A program made the position numbers and the translations under genes. Source: Bifidobacterium breve (GTDB lineage: Bacteria; Actinomycetota; Actinomycetes; S36-B12). Taken from it: DNA of 7,492 bases. Numbering within the stretch: position 1 is the first letter of the stretch; every line of letters begins with the position of its first letter. This document shows, piece by piece, positions 1 through 6,392 of this stretch. Under the pieces are notes generated by a model. The model was not told the origin of the DNA. It searched no databases and was given only the letters and a program-made list of their open reading frames with translations. Location: assembly GCA_943328365.2 (NCBI GenBank), contig CALPZT020000069.1:1-7492 (forward strand), in the 5' to 3' direction.

Positions 1-129
1 AACCGAGACTCCGCCCATGTCGATGAGCTCGGCGGTCTTCGTCCGCGACAGGCCCATCATGCGAGTGAGCGCGATATCAATGCGCTCCCCCTCCAGGCCG
101 TCAGGAACGGGAAGCAGTCGCTCCGTCAT
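1..129 (-). CDS. RluA/RluD-family pseudouridine synthase, N-terminal fragment (runs off the left edge)
   Basis: The first 43 codons of a gene that continues beyond the left edge. The visible protein opens MTERLLPVPDGLEGERIDIA and continues through LSRTKTAELIDMGGVSV. This is the start of an S4 RNA-binding domain as found in RluA/RluD-type enzymes, which convert uridine to pseudouridine in 23S rRNA and some tRNAs. The catalytic domain (HRLDxxTSG motif) would lie outside the window, so the exact subfamily and target cannot be read. The ATG overlaps the lspA stop as ATGA (4 bp), which argues for translational coupling. Only a weak ribosome-binding site (GGCGAC) precedes it inside the lspA tail. 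lspA followed by a RluD-like gene is a common order in actinobacteria and firmicutes. The family call is good; the choice of rluD rather than another RluA member is inference. Confidence 0.8.
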   Translation of the reverse strand, partial: MTERLLPVPDGLEGERIDIALTRMMGLSRTKTAELIDMGGVSV

Positions 130-638
130 GCAGTCGCCGCGCGGCCCTTGAGGTCGATTCCGCGAATGCTCAGGAACACCATGAGCGCAGCGGAGCCGAC
201 AATCGACATGTCGGCAACATTGAACACCGGGAAGTTCGGAAAGGCGATGAAGTCGACGACCGAGCCCATGCCGGGGCTGGGCTCGCGGGTCAGTCGGTCG
301 ATGAGATTTCCGAGGAGACCGCCAAGCAGACCGCCGAAGGCGATGGACCAGCCGAGTGAGCCGAGTTGGCGGGAAGTCCGGACGATGACGACCGCGACCA
401 CGACCGCGATGATCGAGAAGATCCACGTGTAGCCAGTGCCGAGGCTGAATGCGGCCCCGGTGTTCTCGGTGTAGGTGAACCGGATCCAACTGCCGATAAC
501 GTCGATCGGGCCGGCTCCGCCCGCCTGCAAGCGCGGCAGCATGACGTCAACAGCCCAGGCCTTCGTGAGGCGGTCGATGAGGACGACCGTTGCAGCCACC
601 CCCACGAGCACGGAAATGCAGGTACGGCGCGAGGTCAC
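126..638 (-). CDS. lspA: Lipoprotein signal peptidase (signal peptidase II)
   Basis: A 170-residue polytopic inner-membrane aspartic peptidase that removes the signal peptide from diacylglyceryl-modified prolipoproteins. All family motifs are present in order: IDRLTK with D22, TENTGAAFS (residues 57-65), GNLIDR (110-115), VVDF with D129, and FNVAD with D143. D129 and D143 correspond to the catalytic pair known from the Pseudomonas enzyme structure. Four membrane segments can be read at about 8-25, 71-88, 94-111 and 143-160, and the length is normal for the family. The start is GTG at 638. No upstream start is possible because an in-frame TAG lies three codons before it. AGGAGG abuts the GTG with no spacing, which suits a leaderless start better than a Shine-Dalgarno start (see the promoter entry). 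The next usable GTG is codon 10 and has no ribosome-binding site. The gene lies 45 bp after the dksA-like gene and overlaps the rluD-like gene by 4 bp. Confidence 0.96.
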   Translation of the reverse strand: MTSRRTCISVLVGVAATVVLIDRLTKAWAVDVMLPRLQAGGAGPIDVIGSWIRFTYTENTGAAFSLGTGYTWIFSIIAVVVAVVIVRTSRQLGSLGWSIAFGGLLGGLLGNLIDRLTREPSPGMGSVVDFIAFPNFPVFNVADMSIVGSAALMVFLSIRGIDLKGRAATA

Positions 639-650
639 CCTCCTAGCCTA
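639..650 (-). promoter_or_regulatory. Candidate -10 box for a leaderless lspA transcript
   Basis: Read on the minus strand the sequence is TAGGCT-AGGAGG-GTG. TAGGCT (645-650) fits the actinobacterial -10 pattern TANNNT, and six bases separate it from the GTG start codon. Transcription would therefore begin at or next to the first base of the start codon. Leaderless mRNAs of this layout are common in actinobacteria. No good -35 hexamer is visible at 16-19 bp upstream, which is also usual for such promoters. Alternatively AGGAGG is a Shine-Dalgarno sequence with abnormally short spacing, and lspA is read from the dksA transcript. Confidence 0.45.
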
Positions 651-683
651 ACGCCGCGAGACGACTGCCCACTCCCGCCGCGA

Positions 684-1361
684 TCAGCGCTCCTCAGCCT
701 GCTTGCACGCGAGGCACAGCGTTGCCCTCGGGAAGGCCTGAAGCCTCCCTTTGCCAATCGGCGTTCCGCAGGACTCACACGCGCCATAGGTGCCGTTCGC
801 GAGGCGTGCGAGCGCATGCTCGACCTGCAGCAGCATGTCGCGCGCATTATTCGCGAGGGACATCTCATGCTCACGCTCGAAGGTCTTGCTTCCGGCGTCG
901 GCTTGGTCATCGCCTGCCCCATCGCCTGAGTCGCGAATGAGGTCGGCGAGGCCCTCCTCTGCAGCAGCGAGTTCACCTGCGAGCCGGCTGGCATCCCGGC
1001 GCAGCTCTTCCTCCACCTCGGCGAGCTCAGCGCGAGTCCAGGCCGGTTCATCGGCACGGACAGCAGGAGCTGCCTGCTTCACTGCAGCAGCAGCCTCCTG
1101 CTTTGCCGGAGTGGCGGCTTTCTTCACCGACGTAGCCGCCTTCTTCGCTGGCGCCGCCTTGTTCACGACCGGAGCCGCCTTCTTCACCGGCGCCGCCTTC
1201 TTCGCTGGAGCCGCCTTCTTCACCGGCGCTTCCTTCTTCACGACCGGAGCCGCCTTCTTCACCGGCGCCGCCTTCTTCGCCACCGGAGCCGCCTTCTTCG
1301 CTGGAGCCGCCTTCTTCACCGGCGCTGCCACCTTGGTCGAACCTGACTTCTTGACCGTCAT
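684..1361 (-). CDS. TraR/DksA-family C4 zinc-finger protein with a histone H1-like Lys-Ala-Pro tail
   Basis: A 225-residue protein in two parts. Residues 1 to about 100 are a low-complexity basic tail of KKAAP/VAKKAAP repeats, like the C-terminal tail of histone H1 and predicted disordered and nucleic-acid binding. Residues about 108-225 are a DksA/TraR domain: a coiled coil (about 110-190) and a CESCG...CLACK zinc finger with C195, C198, C216 and C219 (C-X2-C-X17-C-X2-C). The coiled-coil tip carries D152-x-x-D155, matching the DxxDxA acidic tip of E. coli DksA except that Gly157 replaces the Ala. DksA-type proteins insert the coiled coil into the RNA polymerase secondary channel; whether this protein does so is inference. 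The ATG start is preceded by GGGGGA at a short spacing. The gene is divergent from ileS and upstream of lspA, an arrangement also known in Streptomyces. The zinc-finger family call is secure; the function is not. Confidence 0.88.
   Translation of the reverse strand: MTVKKSGSTKVAAPVKKAAPAKKAAPVAKKAAPVKKAAPVVKKEAPVKKAAPAKKAAPVKKAAPVVNKAAPAKKAATSVKKAATPAKQEAAAAVKQAAPAVRADEPAWTRAELAEVEEELRRDASRLAGELAAAEEGLADLIRDSGDGAGDDQADAGSKTFEREHEMSLANNARDMLLQVEHALARLANGTYGACESCGTPIGKGRLQAFPRATLCLACKQAEER
1098..1328 (-). repeat. In-gene tandem repeat encoding the Lys-Ala-Pro tail
   Basis: Direct repeats of about 18-21 bp built on the plus-strand core gccgccttcttc, separated by accggc, gctgga, gaccgga and similar linkers. 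They encode alternating KKAAPV, KKAAPA and KKAAPVAKKAAP units at residues 12-88 of the DksA-like protein. The repeat keeps the reading frame throughout. It is a likely site of length variation by replication slippage and of assembly error. Confidence 0.85.
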
Positions 1362-1510
1362 CTGTCCCCCAGACGTCGAACTTCAGTTGCCGGATGATAT
1401 GTGCGCACGCGCGTCAACGCATCGTGACGCGCCGAACCGAGCATCACCAAGGTGAGCGGTATCGTTCTACTCTCGCGGGCCGTGGCATGCCTGCCCACGA
1501 AGGGAGTCAC
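1362..1510. promoter_or_regulatory. Divergent promoter region between the dksA-like gene and ileS
   Basis: This 149-bp spacer must serve both genes. On the minus strand TATCAT (1394-1399) resembles a -10 box for the dksA-like gene; no matching -35 hexamer is found at normal spacing. On the plus strand TACTCT (1468-1473), or the nearby TATCGT (1460-1465), could be the ileS -10, again without a clear -35. A short hairpin CGTGG...CCACG (1481-1499) sits just ahead of the ileS ribosome-binding site AAGGGAG (1500-1506), which is 4 bases from the ATG. I looked for an actinobacterial ileS T-box (GGTGGNACCGCG) and found none. The promoter boxes are low-confidence reads; the spacer function is inferred from gene orientation. 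Confidence 0.45.
1401..1432. promoter_or_regulatory. Candidate operator: two adjacent palindromes
   Basis: GCGCGTCA (1409-1416) and TGACGCGC (1425-1432) are perfect 8-bp inverted arms around an 8-bp spacer, acgcatcg. Directly to the left is the self-complementary octamer GTGCGCAC (1401-1408). Together they fill 32 bp in the middle of the divergent spacer. The dyad covers the -35 position of the TATCAT box proposed for the dksA-like gene, and its centre is about 60 bp upstream of the start predicted from TACTCT for ileS. This geometry suits a dimeric regulator acting on both promoters. No regulator can be named from the sequence. Confidence 0.4.
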
Positions 1511-4500
1511 ATGTATCGCGCCGTGCCCGCGCAGATTGACCTGCCTGCGATGGAGCATGACGTGCTCGATCTGTGGGATGCAGAGCAAGTATTCGAGGCA
1601 TCGGTCGCGCAGAGCGCGGGCAAGCCGCCCTGGGTATCCTACGAGGGTCCCCCGACGGCGAACGGCACTCCCGGCACCCATCACGTCGAAGCTCGCGTCT
1701 TCAAGGACGTGTTCCCCCGCTACCGCACGATGAAGGGTTTCCACGTTCCTCGGCAGGCAGGCTGGGACTGCCACGGCCTCCCGGTCGAGCTGGCCGTCGA
1801 GAAGGAACTCGGCTTCTCCGGTAAGCAGGACATCGAACGGTACGGCGTCGCAGCGTTCAATGAGCGCTGCCGCGAGTCCGTCCTTCGCCATGTCGACGAA
1901 TTCACCGCAATGACCCGGCGCATGGGCTACTGGGTCGATTTCGACCGCGCCTACTGGACCATGGATGCCGAATACGTCCAGAGCGTCTGGTGGTCGCTCA
2001 AGCAGATCTACGACAAGGGCCTCCTCGTTCAAGACCACCGCGTCGCGCCGTACTGTCCGCGCTGCGGCACCGGCCTGTCCGATCACGAGTTGGCCCAGGG
2101 GTACGAGACCGTCATCGACCCGTCCGTCTACGTTCGGTTCCCGATCACCGACGAGGCGTTCCTCACACGGTTTCCCGGGGCGGTCTTCCTGGTGTGGACA
2201 ACCACTCCGTGGACCCTCGTGTCCAATACGGCGGTTGCGGCGAACCCCGACGCCGACTACTCGGTCGTCGTCACGTCCGACGGTGAAACGGTTGTCATCG
2301 CCTCAGCCCTCGTATCATCGCTCCTCGGCGACGGCACCACCGAGCTGGCAGTCCTCAAGGGATCTGAGCTCGAGCGCATCACCTACGACCGGCCATTCGA
2401 CCTCGTCGAGATTCCCGACGCCCACTACGTGATCCTCGCCGACTACGTCACGACCGACGACGGCACCGGTCTGGTTCACCAGGCTCCAGCCTTCGGTGCC
2501 GACGACCTCGCGTCGTGCCGATCGTACGGACTTCCGGTCATCAATCCCGTTCTGCCTGACGGCACCTTCGCCGTCGATGTCCCGGTCGTCGGAGGCCTGT
2601 TCTTCAAGAAGGCCGACGCAACCCTTGTCGAACTGCTGCACGATGGCGGCAGGCTGTTCAAGCACCTCGAGTACGAGCACTCCTATCCGCACTGCTGGCG
2701 ATGCCACACGCCGCTCATCTACTACGCACAGCCCTCGTGGTACATCCGCACCACGGCGATCAAGGACCAGCTGATCGAGCAGAACGAGCTGACCAACTGG
2801 TTCCCTGGCACGATCAAATCCGGTCGATTCGGCGACTGGCTCAACAACAACGTCGACTGGGCGCTGTCGCGCAACCGGTTCTGGGGCACGCCGTTGCCGA
2901 TCTGGCGCTGCCCGGATGGCCACCTCACGGTGGTCGAGTCCCTCGCCGAGCTAAGCGCGATCGGCGGGGTCGACGTCACTGGCACCGACCCCCATCGCCC
3001 CTACGTCGACGACATCACCATTCCGTGCACGACCTGCGGAGCCACCGCAGCACGGGTGCCCGAGGTCATCGACTGCTGGTACGACTCAGGAGCCATGCCA
3101 TTCGCCGCGGTCGGATACCCGCATGTCGATGCTGGCGCATTTGCGGCGCAATACCCTGCCGACTTCATCTGCGAGGCAATCGACCAGACCCGAGGCTGGT
3201 TCTACACGCTCATGGCCATCGGCACCCTCGTGTTCGACCGCTCGTCCTACCGAAATGTCCTCTGCCTGGGCCATATCCTCGATGAGGAGGGCCGCAAGAT
3301 GAGCAAGCACATCGGCAATGTGCTTGAGCCCATCGGCCTCATGAACGACCACGGCGCCGACGCCGTTCGCTGGTTCATGCTCGCCAGCGGATCACCGTGG
3401 CAGGCAAGGCGAGTCGGGCATGCGGCGATCGGCGATGTCGTTCGCAAGACCTTGCTCACCTACTGGAACACCGTGTCCTTCCAGTCGATGTATGCACGTC
3501 TCGCCAACTGGGAACCCTCGCAGCCCGCGCCCGCCGTCGCCGATCGACCGGTCATCGATCGGTGGCTCACTGCCCAGGCCCACGAATTGGCCCGTGAGGT
3601 TGATCGGTCCCTCGAGGCCTTCGACACCCAGCGCGCCGGACGCCTGCTCTCGACCTTTATCGACGACCTCTCGAACTGGTACGTCCGACGCTCCCGTCGC
3701 CGCTTCTGGGATGGTGACCCGGCAGCCCTCGCCACGCTTCACGAGGCCCTGCGCATCACCACCTTGTGCATGGCACCGTTCACGCCGTTCATCACCGAAC
3801 GGGTCTGGCAGGACCTCTTCCGCACGACCGACCCTGACGCAGCGACCTCAGTGCATCTCGCCGAGTGGCCACAGGCCGATCCGGGCGTCATCGACGCCGC
3901 GCTCGCCGAAGACATGGCGCTCGTCCGACGGATCGTCGAACTCGGCCGGGCCGCCCGCGCCACGAGCGGCATTCGAACCCGGCAGCCCCTCGGTCGTGCC
4001 CTCGTGTCAGCATCGGGCTGGACCTCGCTCTCAGACGACCTGCGAGCCGAGATCTGCGAAGAACTCAACGTCGCGGTCATCGAGACTCTCGCCGACGACA
4101 CGGCGGGATTCGTCGAGATCGCAGTCAAGGCGAATTTCCGGGCACTCGGTCAGCGATTCGGCAAGCAGACCCCGCTCGTCGCCGAGGCGATTGCATCCGC
4201 AGACCCGGTTGCCCTCATCGCCGGGATCCGCTCCGCCGGGTCGGTCAGCATCCACGCGAGCGACGTCGGTGACGTCACCATCAGCGAAGCCGACCTCGTT
4301 GTCACAGAGACTCCGCGCGAGGGCTGGGCGGTCGCGGCGGAGGGAGGCGAAAGCCTGGCACTCGACCTCCACATCACCGACTCGCTGCACCGCGCAGGAA
4401 TAGCCCGGGAGATCGTCAGGGCCGTTCAGGAGGCTCGAAAGCAGGCCGGCTTCGACGTATCCGATCGAATCAGCGTGTGGTGGGACACCCCCGACCCGGT

Positions 4501-4660
4501 TGTCCGCCTTGCACTCACCGAGCATCATGCGCTCATTGCCCAGGAGGTCCTTGCCACCTCATTCGAGGAGGACACTCAACGCGCCTCCGCTTCGGCGGTC
4601 GCCGTGACCGTGCCCGATACGTCGCTAGGAATCCTCATCGCGAGGAGTGGCGACCGCTGA
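1511..4660 (+). CDS. ileS: Isoleucyl-tRNA synthetase, type 2 (IleRS2)
   Basis: A class Ia aminoacyl-tRNA synthetase of 1049 residues that charges tRNA-Ile with isoleucine in the cytoplasm; the length is normal for the type 2 (eukaryote-like) branch. The nucleotide-binding signature is GTHH (residues 55-58) in place of the usual HIGH-type HXGH. The second signature, KMSK, is at 596-599 within DEEGRKMSKH. The CP1 editing domain (about 200-400) shows the threonine-rich VWTTTPWTL (228-236) and GTGLVHQAPAFGADD (318-332). Cys pairs at 182/185, 395/398 and 506/509 are possible metal sites. The anticodon-binding region follows from about 680. The ATG at 1511 is chosen because AAGGGAG precedes it by 4 bases and the family sequence begins there; an upstream in-frame ATG (1487) lacks such a site. 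The 3' end overlaps divIVA by 36 bp in convergent orientation. No T-box leader is seen. Confidence 0.97.
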   Translation: MYRAVPAQIDLPAMEHDVLDLWDAEQVFEASVAQSAGKPPWVSYEGPPTANGTPGTHHVEARVFKDVFPRYRTMKGFHVPRQAGWDCHGLPVELAVEKELGFSGKQDIERYGVAAFNERCRESVLRHVDEFTAMTRRMGYWVDFDRAYWTMDAEYVQSVWWSLKQIYDKGLLVQDHRVAPYCPRCGTGLSDHELAQGYETVIDPSVYVRFPITDEAFLTRFPGAVFLVWTTTPWTLVSNTAVAANPDADYSVVVTSDGETVVIASALVSSLLGDGTTELAVLKGSELERITYDRPFDLVEIPDAHYVILADYVTTDDGTGLVHQAPAFGADDLASCRSYGLPVINPVLPDGTFAVDVPVVGGLFFKKADATLVELLHDGGRLFKHLEYEHSYPHCWRCHTPLIYYAQPSWYIRTTAIKDQLIEQNELTNWFPGTIKSGRFGDWLNNNVDWALSRNRFWGTPLPIWRCPDGHLTVVESLAELSAIGGVDVTGTDPHRPYVDDITIPCTTCGATAARVPEVIDCWYDSGAMPFAAVGYPHVDAGAFAAQYPADFICEAIDQTRGWFYTLMAIGTLVFDRSSYRNVLCLGHILDEEGRKMSKHIGNVLEPIGLMNDHGADAVRWFMLASGSPWQARRVGHAAIGDVVRKTLLTYWNTVSFQSMYARLANWEPSQPAPAVADRPVIDRWLTAQAHELAREVDRSLEAFDTQRAGRLLSTFIDDLSNWYVRRSRRRFWDGDPAALATLHEALRITTLCMAPFTPFITERVWQDLFRTTDPDAATSVHLAEWPQADPGVIDAALAEDMALVRRIVELGRAARATSGIRTRQPLGRALVSASGWTSLSDDLRAEICEELNVAVIETLADDTAGFVEIAVKANFRALGQRFGKQTPLVAEAIASADPVALIAGIRSAGSVSIHASDVGDVTISEADLVVTETPREGWAVAAEGGESLALDLHITDSLHRAGIAREIVRAVQEARKQAGFDVSDRISVWWDTPDPVVRLALTEHHALIAQEVLATSFEEDTQRASASAVAVTVPDTSLGILIARSGDR
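4625..4660. other. Convergent coding overlap of ileS and divIVA
   Basis: The ileS stop (TGA, 4658-4660) lies inside the last codons of divIVA, whose stop (TAG) is at 4625-4627. All 36 bp therefore code on both strands. There is no intergenic space and no hairpin followed by a T-run at either 3' end, so each transcript must end inside, or read antisense into, the other gene. Confidence 0.9.
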
Positions 4661-5446
4661 CGCCCTGATGGCGGCGGCGTATTCGGCGGCAGCCCGCATG
4701 AGCTCGTCAGCCGTCGCCTGCGCCGCACCGAGAACATCGGCAGGCTCCACGGCCGGGCCGTGTCGCTCGAGCAGCGATATCCGCGCTTGCAGAGCCTCAC
4801 AGCGCGCGGTGAGCGCGGACTCGACCTCCTTGGATCGCTCCGATTGCGCCAGGGCGCTGCTCGCCGCCATGTCGATGGTTGCCTTCTGCGCTGCCGCGAG
4901 ATCCTCGGCAGCGACCCGACGGGCAACCTGCTCCTGGGATGCGCGGTTCGCAGCAGACAGTTCTGTCTCGAGCAGCGCGACCTGCGCCTGCAGCGCCTCG
5001 CACCGTGCCTTGAGCGCAGACTCGACCTCGCTGCTTCCGGTCGCCAACACCTGCGTGAGGCGGGTTGCGCTACCCTCTGCCGCAGCCAGTTGATTCGCTG
5101 TTCGATTCGCCGCCGCGAGCTCATGCTCGAGTGCGATCACCCGCGTCTGCAGGGCCTCGCATCGAGCGGCGAGCGATGCCTCGATCTCTGAGGGCCTCTG
5201 CATCTGGGCCGCCGACGCGGAGGCCCGGTCCTGCTGCTCGAGGAGGGCGATACGCGCCTGCAGTTGCTCGCAGCGAACGAGGAGCACCGACTCCGCTTCA
5301 CGGTACCGGGCAACATCAACGCCGAGGTGGCCGATGGTCTCCTGCACGGCGTCGAGGAACTCGTCGACCTCGTCCATGTCGTAGCCCGCGCGAAGCCGCG
5401 AAGCGCGGAATGAGACAGCCCGGACATCGGCCGGAGTGAGGGTCAT
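4625..5446 (-). CDS. divIVA: DivIVA-family polar/septal coiled-coil protein (Wag31-like)
   Basis: A 273-residue coiled-coil protein. The N-terminus MTLTPADVRAVSF...GYDMDEVDEFLD (residues 1-32) is the DivIVA lipid-binding domain, which senses curved membrane at poles and septa; in actinobacteria DivIVA directs apical growth and recruits cell wall machinery. The exposed loop reads SRLRAGYD, with L18-R19 near the membrane-inserting Phe-Arg of Bacillus DivIVA. The rest is Ala/Glu/Gln-rich coiled coil with four copies of an RCEALQxRxxLLE-like block (see the repeat entry), and then a final helix (about 235-262). No Cys occurs outside those blocks. The ATG start has only a weak GAGA upstream. The gene is 37 bp after yggT, so it is probably co-transcribed with sepF-yggT. 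Position and N-terminus support the family. The repeated core is unlike textbook Wag31, and whether this is the organism's only DivIVA cannot be seen. Confidence 0.88.
   Translation of the reverse strand: MTLTPADVRAVSFRASRLRAGYDMDEVDEFLDAVQETIGHLGVDVARYREAESVLLVRCEQLQARIALLEQQDRASASAAQMQRPSEIEASLAARCEALQTRVIALEHELAAANRTANQLAAAEGSATRLTQVLATGSSEVESALKARCEALQAQVALLETELSAANRASQEQVARRVAAEDLAAAQKATIDMAASSALAQSERSKEVESALTARCEALQARISLLERHGPAVEPADVLGAAQATADELMRAAAEYAAAIRASAVATPRDEDS
4766..5287 (-). repeat. Four-copy internal coiled-coil repeat in DivIVA
   Basis: Blocks centred on R-C-E-x-L-Q recur at residues 58-63, 95-100, 148-153 and 215-220 (5237-5287, 5126-5191, 4967-5032 and 4766-4831). Copies 2-4 share E(I/V)E(A/S)xLxARCEALQ followed by (L/A)LE. 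Copies 2 and 3 extend further through EL(A/S)AANR. The similarity shows in the DNA too, for example gcctgcag or gcttgcag followed by cctcgca or cctcaca on the plus strand. The distances between cysteines grow from 37 to 53 to 67 residues. This suggests duplication of one segment followed by divergence and linker growth. Confidence 0.8.
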
Positions 5447-5483
5447 ATTCGCGGTCTCGCGGCGCGCGCGCAGATCCTGTGCA

Positions 5484-5768
5484 TCAGAGATTCATCGCAA
5501 CGCTGATGAGGATCTGCAAGCCGATGAGCATGATGAGGAAGGCCAAGTCGAACTGCATCCCGCCAATTCGCAGCGGCGGGATCACCCTGCGGAGCAGACG
5601 AAGCGGCGGATCGGTAACCGTGTAGATCGCCTCGGCAATGAGCAGCAGGATGCCGGATGGCCGCCACGAGCGTGCGAATACCTGCACGAAGTCGAAGATG
5701 AGACGACCAATGAAGACAAGCCAGTACAGCCACAGAATTGTCGCGAGAATCTCGCCTACGGCACTCAT
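5484..5768 (-). CDS. YggT-family small membrane protein
   Basis: A 94-residue integral membrane protein with two hydrophobic segments (about 7-30 and 72-93) joined by a polar loop. The loop carries the family signature DPPLRLLRRVIPP (residues 53-65), followed by GGMQFDLAFLI. YggT proteins sit between sepF and divIVA in actinobacteria and many firmicutes. Their role is not settled; links to osmotic or cation stress and to division have been proposed. The ATG overlaps the sepF stop by one base (TGATG), so translation is probably coupled to sepF. A stop 37 bp before divIVA keeps it in the same apparent operon. The family call is firm and the biochemical role unknown. Confidence 0.9.
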   Translation of the reverse strand: MSAVGEILATILWLYWLVFIGRLIFDFVQVFARSWRPSGILLLIAEAIYTVTDPPLRLLRRVIPPLRIGGMQFDLAFLIMLIGLQILISVAMNL

Positions 5769-6349
5769 CAGCTCTGGTTGAAGAACGGTTCCTGGGCGAT
5801 CTGCGCGCGCGCCTCGTCACCTACATCGACATTCGGGGGAGACAGCAGGAACACCTTGTTCGTCACCCGTTCGATCGAGCCACGCAGCCCGAAGACGAGC
5901 CCTGCAGCGAAGTCGACGATTCGCTTGGCATCCAGATCGTCGAGCTCAGACAGATTCATGATGACGGGGACGCCCTCTCGGTAATCCTCCCCGATGCGAC
6001 GTGCGTCGTTGTAGCTGCGCGGATGCACGGTCTCGATTCGGGTGATCTCGGGAACCGCAATCGGACGCCAGTCGGTGAGCGGCTGGGCCGCGGGCCGGCG
6101 CTCGGAGATGGCGTCGGTCCGAAATGTTCGCACCGCCCGGGTCTCGGGGAGGGTCCGCACGCTGCGACTCTCGTAGCGATCATCAAACCGCTCATCAGTG
6201 CGATCTGTCACAGGACGCCGGTCGCCGGTCCGGGTCTCCCGGCCACGAACATCCCGCCTGACGTCCTCATAATCCTCATAATCCTCTTCGACGACATCGT
6301 CGCCAACAAGGCCGAGATAGACGCCCATCTTGCGCATCGCGCCAGCCAT
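5768..6349 (-). CDS. sepF: SepF, cell division protein and FtsZ membrane anchor
   Basis: SepF binds the C-terminal tail of FtsZ and attaches the Z-ring to the membrane; in actinobacteria, which lack FtsA, it is the main anchor. The 193-residue protein has three parts. Residues 1-15, MAGAMRKMGVYLGLV, form the amphipathic membrane helix. Residues about 17-90 are a charged, disordered linker containing EDYEDYED and many Arg/Asp. The globular SepF domain (about 95-180) includes IETVHPRSYNDA, GVPVIMNLSELDDLDAKRIVDF and GLVFGLRGSIERV, and ends KVFLLSPPNVDV. The ATG at 6349 is chosen because the protein then starts exactly at the conserved helix and GGAGGAGG lies 10 bases upstream; the frame stays open for 35 more codons upstream without family similarity. 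It lies 43 bp after yggS and shares TGATG with yggT. Confidence 0.96.
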   Translation of the reverse strand: MAGAMRKMGVYLGLVGDDVVEEDYEDYEDVRRDVRGRETRTGDRRPVTDRTDERFDDRYESRSVRTLPETRAVRTFRTDAISERRPAAQPLTDWRPIAVPEITRIETVHPRSYNDARRIGEDYREGVPVIMNLSELDDLDAKRIVDFAAGLVFGLRGSIERVTNKVFLLSPPNVDVGDEARAQIAQEPFFNQS

Positions 6350-6392
6350 GAACCGCCATCCTCCTCCGAAGCAACGAACTGTCCATGCGAGG

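Noticed and set aside
790..1455. 221-codon plus-strand open frame rich in Ala-Phe-Phe repeats
   Set aside because: It is the antisense reading of the KKAAP repeat and the zinc-finger domain of the dksA-like gene. It has no ribosome-binding site and the composition is explained by the repeat.
1362..1510. Possible T-box riboswitch in the ileS leader
   Set aside because: ileS T-boxes are known in actinobacteria, but the leader has no GGTGGNACCGCG element. Only 149 bp are available, shared with the divergent promoter. GTGGCATGCC is the nearest string and does not fit.
1358..2086. 242-codon minus-strand open frame opposite the start of ileS
   Set aside because: It is antisense to well-conserved ileS codons, shows no recognisable domain and would overlap the divergent promoter region. 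GC-rich DNA commonly gives such frames.
2315..2923. 202-codon minus-strand open frame opposite the ileS editing domain
   Set aside because: The reading is a mirror of conserved IleRS codons, has no motif of its own and no upstream ribosome-binding site that I could support.
3420..4403. 327-codon plus-strand open frame inside ileS
   Set aside because: It is a frame-shifted shadow of ileS, Ser/Pro/Arg-rich as expected for an off-frame of GC-rich coding DNA, with no family similarity. The true ileS frame is intact across it.
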